Of a stretch of 26,463 nucleotides of DNA, positions 19,187-26,463 are shown piece by piece. Source of the stretch: a virus. The stretch covers positions 1 to 26,463 of IMG/VR virus record IMGVR_UViG_3300034073_001392. One strand, written 5' to 3'. A program made the position numbers and the translations under genes. The first letter of the stretch is position 1. Every line of letters starts with the position of its first letter. The notes beneath the pieces are model-generated. The model saw only the letters and a list, made by a program, of their open reading frames with translations. It was not told where the DNA came from and searched no databases.

Positions 19187-19555
19187 ATGGCATCCGTATT
19201 TGAAGCTGTAGCCGGTAACGCAATCGGCTATCCCGCTGGACTCGGTGGCGCTGTCACCCAGGAAACCAGCAAGGCCACCGGTGTAACCCTTAACAAGGTT
19301 GCTGGCGCCATCACTACCGATGACGCTGAACTGGCCGGTGGCGCTGAAGTGTCCTTCGTGGTCACTAACAGCTTTGTGGCCGCAACTGATGTGCCCGTCG
19401 TGGCCGTCAAGTCTGGCGCTAGCACTGGCACCTATGTCGCCAGCGTGAGTGCTGTGGCTGCTGGCTCTTTCACTGTCACCTTGTCCAACCTTGGTACTAC
19501 TGCAAGCGAGGCACTTGTGCTGAACTTCGCGGTGATCAAAGCTGCTGCAAGCTGA
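19187..19555 (+). CDS. Head decoration protein
   Basis: 122 aa, with AGGAGG upstream. Sequence GLGGAVTQETSKATGVTLNK followed by alternating Ala/Val/Thr beta strands (SFVVTNSFVAATDVPVVAVK, then EALVLNFAVIKAAAS) is the familiar pattern of small decoration or head-fibre base proteins after the major capsid gene. It probably trims or stabilises the capsid surface. It is likely abundant, given gene position and biased codons. Confidence 0.75.
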   Translation: MASVFEAVAGNAIGYPAGLGGAVTQETSKATGVTLNKVAGAITTDDAELAGGAEVSFVVTNSFVAATDVPVVAVKSGASTGTYVASVSAVAAGSFTVTLSNLGTTASEALVLNFAVIKAAAS

Positions 19556-19557
19556 TT

Positions 19558-19758
19558 TTGGGCCTGTTCGCTTTCCGGCGACTGCGTGAACTGGAGGCTC
19601 TGGCTTCGGCTGGGGCCTCTTTTTCTGATGCAGAGCCCACCCCTAAACTTGAAGTAACAGAAACGGCGCCCGCCGATGGCAATAACAATCGACGCAACAG
19701 TGGGCGGCGCAAACGCCAACAGCTACCTGACGCTGGCAGCAGCACAAGCGCTGGTTGA
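19558..19758 (+). CDS. Possible 66-aa protein overlapping a terminator-like hairpin
   Basis: TTG start at 19558, 2 nt after the decoration gene, giving (M)GLFAFRRLRELEALASAG and an acidic/proline middle, then an Arg/Asn-rich end that overlaps the next gene for 83 nt. The first 40 residues look natural and fill an otherwise empty 120-nt gap; the overlapping end may be shadow. The hairpin at 19594-19624 lies inside this frame, so either translation or termination is the main role. Confidence 0.4.
   Translation: MGLFAFRRLRELEALASAGASFSDAEPTPKLEVTETAPADGNNNRRNSGRRKRQQLPDAGSSTSAG
19594..19624 (+). terminator. Intrinsic terminator-like hairpin after capsid/decoration genes
   Basis: An 11-bp stem GAGGCTCTGGC/GCTGGGGCCTC with three G-T pairs and a TTCG loop, followed by TTTTTCTG. 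It would partly stop transcription after the two most abundant head proteins, giving them more mRNA than the connector and tail genes. Confidence 0.7.
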
Positions 19759-20242
19759 TGGCTTTGTAGAAGATGATGATGTGGTTGCTTGGGCAACTGC
19801 CACTACTGATCAGAAGAACCGCGCGTTGGCATCGGCTACACAGCGCCTAGACCGTGAGCGCTTTCTTGGTGCCCGTGCCACTGATACTCAAGCCCTGCAG
19901 TGGCCGCGTACCGGCGTACGAAAGCCTGACACGTACATCAATACGTACACCGTTGGCTTCCCGTTCCGCATCACAACGGACTATTTCACCGACACCGAAA
20001 TCCCAACGCAGGTGCAATACGCCCAGTGTGTGCTGGCGGTTTACCTGAACAACAACAAGGATGGCCTTGGCCTGTCTGGCGTTGAAGATTACAAGCGTGT
20101 TCAGATCGGCAGCTTGACCGTTGAGACTGCAGGTGCCAGCAGCGTGGCCACAGGTGCAGATCGTGTGCCGCCAATTTTTGAACGATATTTAACTGGGCTT
20201 AGAATTAGCGGACCAGGCAACTTTGCTATCCGCCGGAGCTGA
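19676..20242 (+). CDS. Head-tail connector (DnaT-like ssDNA-binding annotated family)
   Basis: 188 aa. The N-terminus MAITIDATVGGANANSYLTL and the block RALASATQRLDRERFLGARA then ALQWPRTGV are characteristic of the phage family often labelled 'DnaT-like', which by position acts as the head-tail adaptor. The C-terminus (LRISGPGNFAIRRS) is also typical. It follows the capsid and decoration genes as expected. Confidence 0.8.
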   Translation: MAITIDATVGGANANSYLTLAAAQALVDGFVEDDDVVAWATATTDQKNRALASATQRLDRERFLGARATDTQALQWPRTGVRKPDTYINTYTVGFPFRITTDYFTDTEIPTQVQYAQCVLAVYLNNNKDGLGLSGVEDYKRVQIGSLTVETAGASSVATGADRVPPIFERYLTGLRISGPGNFAIRRS

Positions 20243-20244
20243 TC

Positions 20245-20472
20245 ATGGGTTACGCGTATCCGGGTGCTGAATACATCAGCGACACTGCTGCTCACACTGG
20301 CCGCTTCGGCAAAATTTGCGCCCTTGAGGATACGGTGATCGCAACGCTGGCGGCTGAGGATTACACCGGCAACGCGCTGACTGCTGTGGTGCTCAATTCC
20401 ACCGCTGAGTTGTACGGCGTGTTTACCAGCATCACGTTGACTAGCGGTTCTGTCGTCGCCTATCGCCTCTGA
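20245..20472 (+). CDS. Small structural protein, 75 aa
   Basis: ATG at 20245 with GGAG 6 nt upstream. It is beta-rich (KICALEDTVIATLAAEDYTG, then LYGVFTSITLTSGSVVAYRL) and resembles small virion proteins located between connector and fibre genes. It overlaps the next start (TGATG). A specific function cannot be assigned; a decoration or fibre accessory role is likely. Confidence 0.65.
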   Translation: MGYAYPGAEYISDTAAHTGRFGKICALEDTVIATLAAEDYTGNALTAVVLNSTAELYGVFTSITLTSGSVVAYRL

Positions 20473-20813
20473 TGTCCGTACAGCCTGGGCAGCACAACAT
20501 TACGGTTCAACGTCGCGCCGATTACGACCTGCAACTGCAGTTCAAAAATTCTGCTGGCGTTGGTATTGACTTGACTGGCTGGACTGCCTATGCGCAGGTT
20601 TGGAATCAAGGCCGCACGACAAAATACGCCGATTTCGCTGTCACCTATATCGACCGTGCGACTGGGCAAATCAAGATCGCGCTGACCGATGTGCAGACGG
20701 CTGACTTTCCGAATGAAGCTTTTTACGACGTGCTGCTAGAGGATACGGCGGGGCTTCGGAATTATTACCTTGAAGGCATTGTTTACGTTTCGGAAGGATA
20801 TACCGCACCATGA
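20472..20813 (+). CDS. BppU-N-like tail/fibre assembly domain protein, 113 aa
   Basis: Beta-sandwich pattern: GQHNITVQRRADYDLQLQFK, then GIDLTGWTAYAQVWNQG, ATGQIKIALTDVQTADFP, YDVLLEDTAGLRNYYLEGIV. This matches the N-terminal domain of baseplate upper proteins and related stand-alone domains that anchor fibres to the virion. It lies just upstream of the fibre-like gene, with ATGA overlap, so the two probably form one appendage. Confidence 0.68.
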   Translation: MSVQPGQHNITVQRRADYDLQLQFKNSAGVGIDLTGWTAYAQVWNQGRTTKYADFAVTYIDRATGQIKIALTDVQTADFPNEAFYDVLLEDTAGLRNYYLEGIVYVSEGYTAP

Positions 20814-21664
20814 CGATTGTCACTGTTACTCAAACGCAAGCAACAGTTGCAGTCACTAAGAACGGTGCAACCACCATTGTCCCGACTGTTAGCGCAACTG
20901 GCGTAGAAGTTAATCAAGCTGGTGTACCGCCGGGCGGCAACCCCAAGGATGTGCTGGTTAAATCCAGTGGCACGGATTATCACAGCGAATGGACGGGAAC
21001 ACCTGAGGTTGATGCCCTTCAGTTTGACCTAACCGCTGGTCTCAGCGCTGCCAATGGTCAGATGGTGTGGAATGCCGATGAAGGCACAGTTGAGCTTGGC
21101 AAGGGTGGCATTAGCAATTACATCGGGCAGGAAACGATGGTCTTGTGCCGTAACAACAGCAATGTCACGCCAATCCCCAAAGGTACTGCAGTGATGTTTG
21201 CGGGCACACTCGGCGCTAGCGGGCGCTTGAAGGTTGCTCCCATGGTCGCTGATGGCACGTACCCCGGATACGTCTTTTTTGGCGTCACTGATCAAGAAAT
21301 TGCTGGCGCCAGCGATGGCTACGTGACCACGTTTGGCAAGATTCGCGGTATCAACACCACGGCATATTTAGAAGGTGACATTCTTTGGTGCAATCCTGCC
21401 GCGCCTGGTGGGTTCACTAAAACCGAACCATTAGCGCCCAACCTCAAACTTGCCGTGGCGGCAGTCATCAGCTCGGCAAACAACGGCACCATTTTTGTCC
21501 GTTCCACTGCTGGCGCACGCCTCAAAGATTTGCACGACGTGGAGGCCAACGGCAATAAATCTGACGGCGACGTATTGAACTGGGACGCCACCGATCAACG
21601 TTGGGAGCCAAGCAATAGGCTTACGCTATTGGAAGCGCGAGTTACCGCACTGGAGAACGCCTGA
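20810..21664 (+). CDS. Fibre-like virion protein (head or tail appendage)
   Basis: 284 aa. An N-terminal Val/Thr-rich strand region (VTVTQTQATVAVTKNGATTI), then NPKDVLVKSSGTDYHSEW (a motif common in phage fibres), the central beta domain (ISNYIGQETMVLCRNNSNVT, then GDILWCNPAAPGGFTKTEPL) and a C-terminal coiled coil (LTLLEARVTALENA) that would trimerise. Likely a receptor-contacting or decorative fibre. Location between connector and neck genes, not after the tape measure, suggests a head/neck fibre. Confidence 0.7.
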   Translation: MTIVTVTQTQATVAVTKNGATTIVPTVSATGVEVNQAGVPPGGNPKDVLVKSSGTDYHSEWTGTPEVDALQFDLTAGLSAANGQMVWNADEGTVELGKGGISNYIGQETMVLCRNNSNVTPIPKGTAVMFAGTLGASGRLKVAPMVADGTYPGYVFFGVTDQEIAGASDGYVTTFGKIRGINTTAYLEGDILWCNPAAPGGFTKTEPLAPNLKLAVAAVISSANNGTIFVRSTAGARLKDLHDVEANGNKSDGDVLNWDATDQRWEPSNRLTLLEARVTALENA

Positions 21665-22020
21665 TGGCCCTAGCAGGTTCGTTACGTAAGACTGCCTCAA
21701 AGCTGATGGCCAAATTCGGCGGCGAGGTGACAATACGCAAAAACGTGACCGGCGTTTACAACCCAACGACAGGTACGGCAAGCGTTACCGTTTCAACCTT
21801 TACGATTCGCGGCGTGCTTGAAGCCGTTACCGAACGTGAGCTGAATGATCTAATCAAGAGCACGGATAAAAAGCTGACGATTGCTGCTGCCGATTTGAGC
21901 TTTGAACCTGCCGTATCTGATCAGGTGACTGTGGCAGGCCGCATCATGCAGACCATTCAGGTCAACAAGATCGAACAGGACAACCAGCCGATTGTGTTTG
22001 AGTTGCTTTTGAGAGAGTGA
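21664..22020 (+). CDS. Head closure (neck) protein
   Basis: 118 aa. Helical start (LAGSLRKTASKLMAKFGGEV) followed by beta strands (TIRKNVTGVYNPTTGTASVT, then FTIRGVLEAVTERELNDLIK, then AADLSFEPAVSDQVTVAGRI) typical of head-tail joining or stopper proteins that close the portal channel after packaging. It is in the usual neck order before the gp10-like and tail terminator genes. Confidence 0.75.
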   Translation: MALAGSLRKTASKLMAKFGGEVTIRKNVTGVYNPTTGTASVTVSTFTIRGVLEAVTERELNDLIKSTDKKLTIAAADLSFEPAVSDQVTVAGRIMQTIQVNKIEQDNQPIVFELLLRE

Positions 22021-22021
22021 T

Positions 22022-22432
22022 ATGGCACGGCAGATCAGGATTGGCGAGATTGGTCAGTATGCCAACGGGCAGTTCAACAAGCTGATCACTGCTGCCGTGT
22101 TGGAATCGGATCGACGGTTGAAATTGCAAAGCCCAGTTGATACCGGTCGCTTTCGTGCAAGCTGGGCGATTGGCCAAAACGCAGCACCTTTTGAAGGGCA
22201 GCCTGAGGGCCAGTATCAGTCAAGCCCGCCGCCTGAGGCCGTTAATTATCAGCTTGGCAATGAGCAGGCTGGCAACATCTACAGCATTCACAACAACTTG
22301 ATTTATGCCGAACCCTTAGCCATTAACGGCAGCCGTAAATCTGGCGTGCCCGGCGGCTGGGTTGATTCCATTGCTAAAGACGTTCAAACTTACGTCAACG
22401 CTGAAGCGGACCGAATTGGTCGTAACTCATGA
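22022..22432 (+). CDS. HK97 gp10-like neck/tail completion protein
   Basis: 136 aa. The family signature SPVDTGRFRASWAIGQN and the block YSIHNNLIYAEPLAING followed by GGWVDSIAKDV are visible. Members sit at the head-tail interface and are needed to attach the tail. It starts 1 nt after the previous stop and overlaps the next gene by ATGA. Confidence 0.83.
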   Translation: MARQIRIGEIGQYANGQFNKLITAAVLESDRRLKLQSPVDTGRFRASWAIGQNAAPFEGQPEGQYQSSPPPEAVNYQLGNEQAGNIYSIHNNLIYAEPLAINGSRKSGVPGGWVDSIAKDVQTYVNAEADRIGRNS

Positions 22433-22860
22433 GCCTTAACACCGTCCGCTCCTACATTGAAGGTCGCATTGCAACTGAGTTTGCTGCGTCACCGGCTATT
22501 CAGGTTGCCTACCAAAACGTTCCATTTACACCGCCCAACAACGCAAGCTGGGTTCAGGCCAACATCATCTGGGGTGATTCGGCTTACATGACGATCCTTA
22601 CAACCTCAACCCGTGGCACTGGCGCTGGGTTTGATCGTCGCAATGGCACGCTTGTGTTTAACGTCTTTGCTCCGCGTGGTGCAGGGCCAGGCGCAGGGCT
22701 GACTATCGCTCAGCGTTGCATTGATCTGTTTTCACGTTTACAGCTCGAAAATATAAAGTTTGACCCTGCAAATGGTCCGCGCACCATCGAACCCTCTGTG
22801 CCGGAAGGGTTTTCGCAAACACAAGTGACCATAAGTTTTGAGGCATATGAGCAAAGCTAG
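22429..22860 (+). CDS. Tail terminator protein (lambda gpU-like/DUF4128-like)
   Basis: 143 aa. SLNTVRSYIEGRIATEFAAS, then PFTPPNNASWVQANIIWGDS and RRNGTLVFNVFAPRGAGPGA fit the tail terminator family, which forms the ring that stops tube growth and joins the tail to the neck. It is placed directly before the tail tube gene as expected. Confidence 0.78.
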   Translation: MSLNTVRSYIEGRIATEFAASPAIQVAYQNVPFTPPNNASWVQANIIWGDSAYMTILTTSTRGTGAGFDRRNGTLVFNVFAPRGAGPGAGLTIAQRCIDLFSRLQLENIKFDPANGPRTIEPSVPEGFSQTQVTISFEAYEQS

Positions 22861-22888
22861 AATCTGATCAGCCACTACCGTTCACAAC

Positions 22889-23647
22889 ATGGCTGTTACT
22901 GTTTTGTCCGGTACGTCCGGCGCTCTTTATTACAAGCCTGCTGGCACCACCGGTACATTCGGTGAATCTAATGTCACTGCGGGAAGCGATGAGATCGTGG
23001 TTCAGCCGTATCTGAACCTGAAGGTTGGAGATCCCGTTGAATTCAGTGTGGTCAACAGCCAAACCGGCGGCTCTGGCACCGGCACCCTCCCTGCTGGTTT
23101 AACTGCTGGCACCACTTACTACGTGATTACCTACACCGCCTCTACTGGTGTGCTGAAGGTTTCGGCTACTGCCGGTGGTGCTTCTGTTGATATTACCGAC
23201 GACGGCACCGCTGTAACACCTAACGAATTTCAGGTTGCTTACGCCGACTATGCCGCTGTTGGCCAAGTGCAGTCCTGGAGCTTCGAAATTAGTCGCGCTG
23301 AAATCGACGTAACCACCATCGGGCAAACCGCTGGTCAGTACGCGCCTTTCCGTGCCTACATCCCCGGCTTTGCTGATGGCAGCGGTACTGCAACCGTCTA
23401 CGTCACCAACGAGGACGCCGCCTTGTCTAACCGCATGGTGGAAGACGTGCTGCAGCGCCAGCAAGTTGGTTGCGCCTTCAAGCTGTACACCGACAAGCAG
23501 GGCACTGAAGCCCTGAGCCGCTCCATCGCTATGGATGCCGTGCTGATCAGCGCCAGCCTGAACATCAACCCTGACGATGCCCAGCAGGTTGAGATCGCAT
23601 TCCGTCCGACCGGCGTGCCGACCTTCGACTTCAGCACCTCTGCCTGA
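22889..23647 (+). CDS. Major tail tube protein with N-terminal insert
   Basis: 252 aa. The tube core is recognisable from SWSFEISRAEIDVTTIGQTA and FADGSGTATVYVTNEDAALS to ISASLNINPDDAQQVEIAFR. An inserted Ig-like domain (residues about 45-115: TLPAGLTAGTTYYVITYTAS then KVSATAGGASVDITDDGT) probably projects from the tube surface. The gene is followed by a strong terminator, in keeping with high expression. Confidence 0.85.
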   Translation: MAVTVLSGTSGALYYKPAGTTGTFGESNVTAGSDEIVVQPYLNLKVGDPVEFSVVNSQTGGSGTGTLPAGLTAGTTYYVITYTASTGVLKVSATAGGASVDITDDGTAVTPNEFQVAYADYAAVGQVQSWSFEISRAEIDVTTIGQTAGQYAPFRAYIPGFADGSGTATVYVTNEDAALSNRMVEDVLQRQQVGCAFKLYTDKQGTEALSRSIAMDAVLISASLNINPDDAQQVEIAFRPTGVPTFDFSTSA

Positions 23648-23666
23648 TCTCGGCAACAGAATTAAT

Positions 23667-23694
23667 GCCCCTGGCTTGCGCTGGGGGCTTTTTT
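23667..23694 (+). terminator. Intrinsic terminator after tail tube gene
   Basis: Stem GCCCCTGGC/GCTGGGGGC (two G-T pairs), loop TTGC, then six T. It is immediately followed by ATG of an eight-codon mini-ORF (ATGCCTAAAGTAATAACC then AAAGACTAA) before the chaperone gene. It lowers tail chaperone expression relative to the tube. Confidence 0.88.
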
Positions 23695-23726
23695 ATGCCT
23701 AAAGTAATAACCAAAGACTAATTTTT

Positions 23727-24071
23727 ATGCCTTCTCAGCCCATGCGTGCGCTTGACCGCCTGAAAAAGGCCGCAAACCTTGTACCCGTCAAAAAAACTGT
23801 TGAATTACACGATGGCAGCACGCTTGAGTTTTGGCGGACGCCTTTGACGATGGCGGAACGTGAGCGGGCACAAAAAGGCACGGGTGATGACGTGAACGCG
23901 TTTGCCCTTCAGTTGCTTGTGCAAAAGGCAATGGATGAAAACGGTCAGCGCTTGTTTGCTGCCGGTGAGATTGCGGAACTGAAAAACGAAGTACGTGATT
24001 CTGATCTTCAAGCCCTGATGCTGTCCGTGATCAGTGAAGATATTGAAGAAGAGGTTGACCCAAAAAACTAA
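23727..24071 (+). CDS. Tail assembly chaperone G
   Basis: 114 aa, ATG at 23727. Helical and acidic at the end (ALMLSVISEDIEEEVDPKN). Starts RALDRLKKAANLVPVKKTVE with the beta block VELHDGSTLEFWRTPLTMAE that is typical of lambda gpG equivalents. It coats the tape measure protein during tail assembly. Its last codons contain the slippery AAAAAAC heptamer that also produces the longer GT product. Confidence 0.85.
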   Translation: MPSQPMRALDRLKKAANLVPVKKTVELHDGSTLEFWRTPLTMAERERAQKGTGDDVNAFALQLLVQKAMDENGQRLFAAGEIAELKNEVRDSDLQALMLSVISEDIEEEVDPKN

Positions 24072-24253
24072 AAGCGGAGCTTCAGAAGGACAATCTTCTT
24101 AGGCTCCAAATGGGTGTCGCCAAAGAGTTAGGTCATACGTTGTCTGACTTGTTGGCGTCAATGACGATGGAGGAAATCATGCTGTGGTCTGCGTATTTTG
24201 CTCTTCAAAACGAGGAGCAGGAAGCAGCTATGAAAAAGATGAAGCGTCGGTAG
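23727..24253 (+). CDS. Tail assembly chaperone GT (-1 frameshift product)
   Basis: A -1 shift at AAAAAAC (24062-24068) moves ribosomes into a second frame that starts with CTA at 24068 and runs 61 codons to TAG at 24251-24253, reading LKAELQKDNLLRLQMGVAKE and ending with WSAYFALQNEEQEAAMKKMK. This is the classical T extension of lambda-type GT proteins, which bridges the tape measure and tube proteins. The extension lacks a good start of its own, supporting frameshift expression. Total about 175 aa. Confidence 0.88.
24062..24107 (+). promoter_or_regulatory. Programmed -1 ribosomal frameshift signal
   Basis: A slippery A-AAA-AAC in frame (24062-24068), the zero-frame TAA right after, a 7-nt spacer, then a hairpin: outer stem GGAGC (24076-24080) with GCTCC (24103-24107) and inner stem AGAAG with CTTCT. 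This is the standard layout for tail chaperone frameshifting. Confidence 0.88.
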
Positions 24254-24278
24254 ACTGGTTTTACCGGAGGGCTAAGCC

Positions 24279-26463
24279 GTGTCTGTTGTCGCCAACGTTG
24301 CCATCAATGTTGATAGCAGGGATGCGACGCAAAAACTGCGGGCAATACAGGGGCAGGCGCAGCAGACTGAAAAGGCATTTGGCGGGCTGGCTGGTGCTGC
24401 TGGAAAACTGGCTGCTGCTTTTAGTGCTATCCAAGCTGCGCAGTTTATTTTTGCTAAAACAGCTGAGCTTGAAAGTCAAACCCGAAGCCTTCAAGTTTTA
24501 ACGGGTAGCGCACAAAAGGCAACCCAGGTCATTCGTGAACTTCAGCAACTTGGTGCGGTCACGCCATTTACCAGCACTGAGCTGATTGATTCGGCTAAAC
24601 GCTTGCAAGCATTTGGCATATCAACAGAAAAAGTTGTTGAAACAACCAGACGCCTTGCCGATGTTTCCGGAGCTACGGGCGCTGAGTTGCAAGGTCTTGT
24701 TACTGCTTACGGGCAAGTTCAAGCCAAAGGCAGGTTGCAAGGTGAAGAGCTACTGCAATTCCAAGAGCGTGGTGTTGCCCTTCAGCAAGTTCTGCGCGAG
24801 GAATACAAGCTAAGCGGCGAGGAATTCCAAGACGCATTAAGCAAAGGTCGCATTAGCGCTGAAGCGGTTGAATTTGCACTGCAAAAGTTGACTGATGCCG
24901 GAGGTAAATACGCCAATGGCGCGGTCGCTCAAAGTGACACACTGACAGGTCGTTTAAGCACTCTTCAAGATACAGTGCAAAATTTGGCATCACGCCTTGG
25001 CACGATTCTTGCGCCAGCGATGCAAAGCATTCTTGGTTTAGCGATTGATATTGCAAATCAAGTCAACAATGTATTTGAAACGATATTGCTACAGCGTCAA
25101 CTGGGCGCGAATTTATCGCCTCAACAGCGTGATCGTTTGTTCAAACAGGCAGGGCAAGAGGCAGAACAAATCGCAAGGATGCGTGGTGGCGGACGAATTG
25201 ATTCGGGGCAATTTACGCAATTACGCGAAGAGCGTTTCCGCGATTTAATGCGGACATATGGTTATCAACAAGGTGTTTTGACACCGCCGACTGCTGCCGC
25301 GCCAACGGCTAGAGCAAGCCTGCCTGCCTTGATGGCTGCAACAGGTAAAGGTAAGGGTGGTAAATCAGACGCGGAAAAGGCTGCAGAAAAAGCGGCGCGT
25401 GAAGCCGAAAAGCTTGCGCAAGAATTGCAGCGCTCACTGGAATTAGGCGATCAACTCGGCACGCAATTTGGCCGTCAAGCAACATTGCTCTTTGAAGCAT
25501 CAGAAATTGAACGCAAACGTTTGCAGATCCAATTTGATTACGAAGACCGCGCCAAGCAGATTTCTGAACTTAAGAATGCTGAGCAGCGAACAAACCTCAA
25601 TCAACTCAATACAGAGATACAACGCCTTGAATTAATTGATTTGCAAACTGAAGCACTCAAAAAACAAGCTGAAGAAGCTGACAAGCTATTCAAAAAAGCA
25701 ATGGAAGGCGCCGAGTTTGGCGTTGCAGGTGAAGGTACGGTTGCATCCGGCTTGTCTGATGCGATTTCAAAACTCAAAGAGGAACTAGATCCGGTCAAGC
25801 TAAAAGTTGACATGATCGTCAACGGCGCCACAGCAATTAGCCAAGCCTTTACCACTGCCTTTGGCGAAGTAATCACCGGCGCAAAATCTGTGCAGCAAGC
25901 CTTAAGCGATTCGTTCAAAAAGATTGGTGAAGCATTTATCAATATGGCGCTTGAAATTATTGCCAAGCAAATGACACTAATTATTCTGCAGACAATTTTT
26001 AACGCTTTGAGTGGAGCCGGTAGCACACTTGGGGCTGCCAACAAGAACCTAACTGGCGCTGGCGCTCTCAAAACTCCCATTCCAGGATTGAAGGTTGGTG
26101 GCTACGCGGAGGGCGGCTTTGTTACTGGACCTACTTTGGCGATGGTTGGCGAAGGTTCCGAACCCGAGTACGTCATCCCGCAGTCCAAGATGTCCGCCGC
26201 AATGTCCCGCTATTCGCGTGGCGCCCGTGGCGAATCCGTCATCCCCGGCAACGGCACTAGCACTGAAGACGGCGGCGCAGCAACTGCAACGATGGAGCCG
26301 ATCGACGTACGCTACAGCGTGGAACGCATCAATAATGTGGACTACGTTACGGCTGATCAGTTCCAACGCGGTATGGCTCAAGCCGCCCAACAAGGCGCCA
26401 TCCAAGGTGAACGCCGAGCCATGCGTAGTCTTAAGAACAGCGCTGCTACGCGCAAAGGACTGG
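24279..26463 (+). CDS. Tail tape measure protein (partial, runs off right edge)
   Basis: GTG start at 24279 with GGAGG 8 nt upstream; 728 codons open to the window end. The N-terminal about 230 residues match the tape-measure domain: VAINVDSRDATQKLRAIQGQ, QVLTGSAQKATQVIRELQQL, PFTSTELIDSAKRLQAFGIS and GEELLQFQERGVALQQVLRE. A Gly/Lys hinge (ATGKGKGGKSDAEKAAEKAA) starts a long coiled coil. Near the end come GGYAEGGFVTGPTLAMVGEG and a basic stretch (ERRAMRSLKNSAATRKGL) typical of the last residues, so little is missing. At about 0.15 nm per residue the tail would be about 110 nm. Confidence 0.9.
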   Translation, partial: MSVVANVAINVDSRDATQKLRAIQGQAQQTEKAFGGLAGAAGKLAAAFSAIQAAQFIFAKTAELESQTRSLQVLTGSAQKATQVIRELQQLGAVTPFTSTELIDSAKRLQAFGISTEKVVETTRRLADVSGATGAELQGLVTAYGQVQAKGRLQGEELLQFQERGVALQQVLREEYKLSGEEFQDALSKGRISAEAVEFALQKLTDAGGKYANGAVAQSDTLTGRLSTLQDTVQNLASRLGTILAPAMQSILGLAIDIANQVNNVFETILLQRQLGANLSPQQRDRLFKQAGQEAEQIARMRGGGRIDSGQFTQLREERFRDLMRTYGYQQGVLTPPTAAAPTARASLPALMAATGKGKGGKSDAEKAAEKAAREAEKLAQELQRSLELGDQLGTQFGRQATLLFEASEIERKRLQIQFDYEDRAKQISELKNAEQRTNLNQLNTEIQRLELIDLQTEALKKQAEEADKLFKKAMEGAEFGVAGEGTVASGLSDAISKLKEELDPVKLKVDMIVNGATAISQAFTTAFGEVITGAKSVQQALSDSFKKIGEAFINMALEIIAKQMTLIILQTIFNALSGAGSTLGAANKNLTGAGALKTPIPGLKVGGYAEGGFVTGPTLAMVGEGSEPEYVIPQSKMSAAMSRYSRGARGESVIPGNGTSTEDGGAATATMEPIDVRYSVERINNVDYVTADQFQRGMAQAAQQGAIQGERRAMRSLKNSAATRKGL

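Noticed and set aside
18138-19223. 361-codon minus-strand frame opposite the major capsid gene
   Set aside because: It is the mirror of a gene with very biased codons; its His/Gly/Val-rich translation and lack of a promoter or ribosome site indicate a shadow.
23099-23656. 185-codon minus-strand frame opposite the tail tube gene
   Set aside because: Exact antisense of a well-supported gene; no natural protein features.
1-26463. Search by eye for integrase, CI/Cro-type repressor pair, tRNAs, lysis genes, CRISPR arrays and the cyanobacterial HIP1 octamer
   Set aside because: None was noticed. Lysis genes probably lie outside the window. Absence by eye is not proof, so lifestyle and host were not decided from this.

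Overview
The window is part of the genome of a tailed double-stranded DNA phage with siphovirus architecture, free or integrated. The organisation and several small proteins (the Cys4 and helix-turn-helix regulators, the 'AQWGADQELEACC' accessory proteins, the decoration, neck and fibre proteins) look like phages of picocyanobacteria (Synechococcus/Cyanobium). That host guess is from recalled similarity only; no search was run. I see no integrase, repressor/Cro pair, tRNA, rRNA, IS element or CRISPR array.

Layout. (1) Positions 1-8279 are almost entirely minus-strand: a dense early/replication arm of small overlapping genes. From the centre leftward it holds a replication-initiator-like protein (RHH N-terminus, AT-rich linker), small unknowns, a RecB-type PD-(D/E)XK nuclease whose reading frame looks broken, a RusA resolvase, a zinc-ribbon/Myb/NUMOD-like DNA-binding protein, a Sak3-type annealing protein, an RHH protein and a leftmost run of tiny proteins, two of which share a Cys4 module. 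One plus-strand gene (2441-2668) interrupts this arm. (2) 8280-8510 is the divergent centre. (3) 8511-10165 encode the terminase subunits. (4) 10166-13256 is an accessory cassette, with its own promoter, wedged between terminase and portal. It contains paralogous small proteins, a heptanucleotide-repeat frameshift, recurring intercistronic sequences and a fragment resembling the N-terminus of BREX PglZ. (5) 13375-26463 is the head and tail module in canonical order: portal, Mu-F-like minor head protein, small head-associated genes, scaffold, major capsid, decoration, connector, fibre-like proteins, neck, tail terminator, tail tube, tail chaperones with a -1 frameshift site, and a tape measure protein running off the right edge. 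A single minus-strand gene (17113-17307) sits inside it.

How it works together. The early arm supplies initiation and recombination-dependent replication (initiator, nuclease, annealing protein, resolvase), and the right arm packages DNA and builds the virion. The most interesting regulatory observation is a shared 12-bp element, GGGGTWTAC(T/C)CC. It is embedded in sigma70-like promoters at four places (2358, 4242, 6294, 10206), each heading a separate transcription unit, which suggests one phage regulator or one dedicated promoter class. Intrinsic terminators sit immediately before start codons at 6066, 10531 and 23667, so read-through may be controlled.

Many small genes (24-58 aa) were found by reading between the larger frames: 2154-2291, 5417-5554, 6095-6259, 7492-7668, 10889-10963, 13151-13249 and 16295-16429. 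The two edge genes (1-169 and 24279-26463) are partial.
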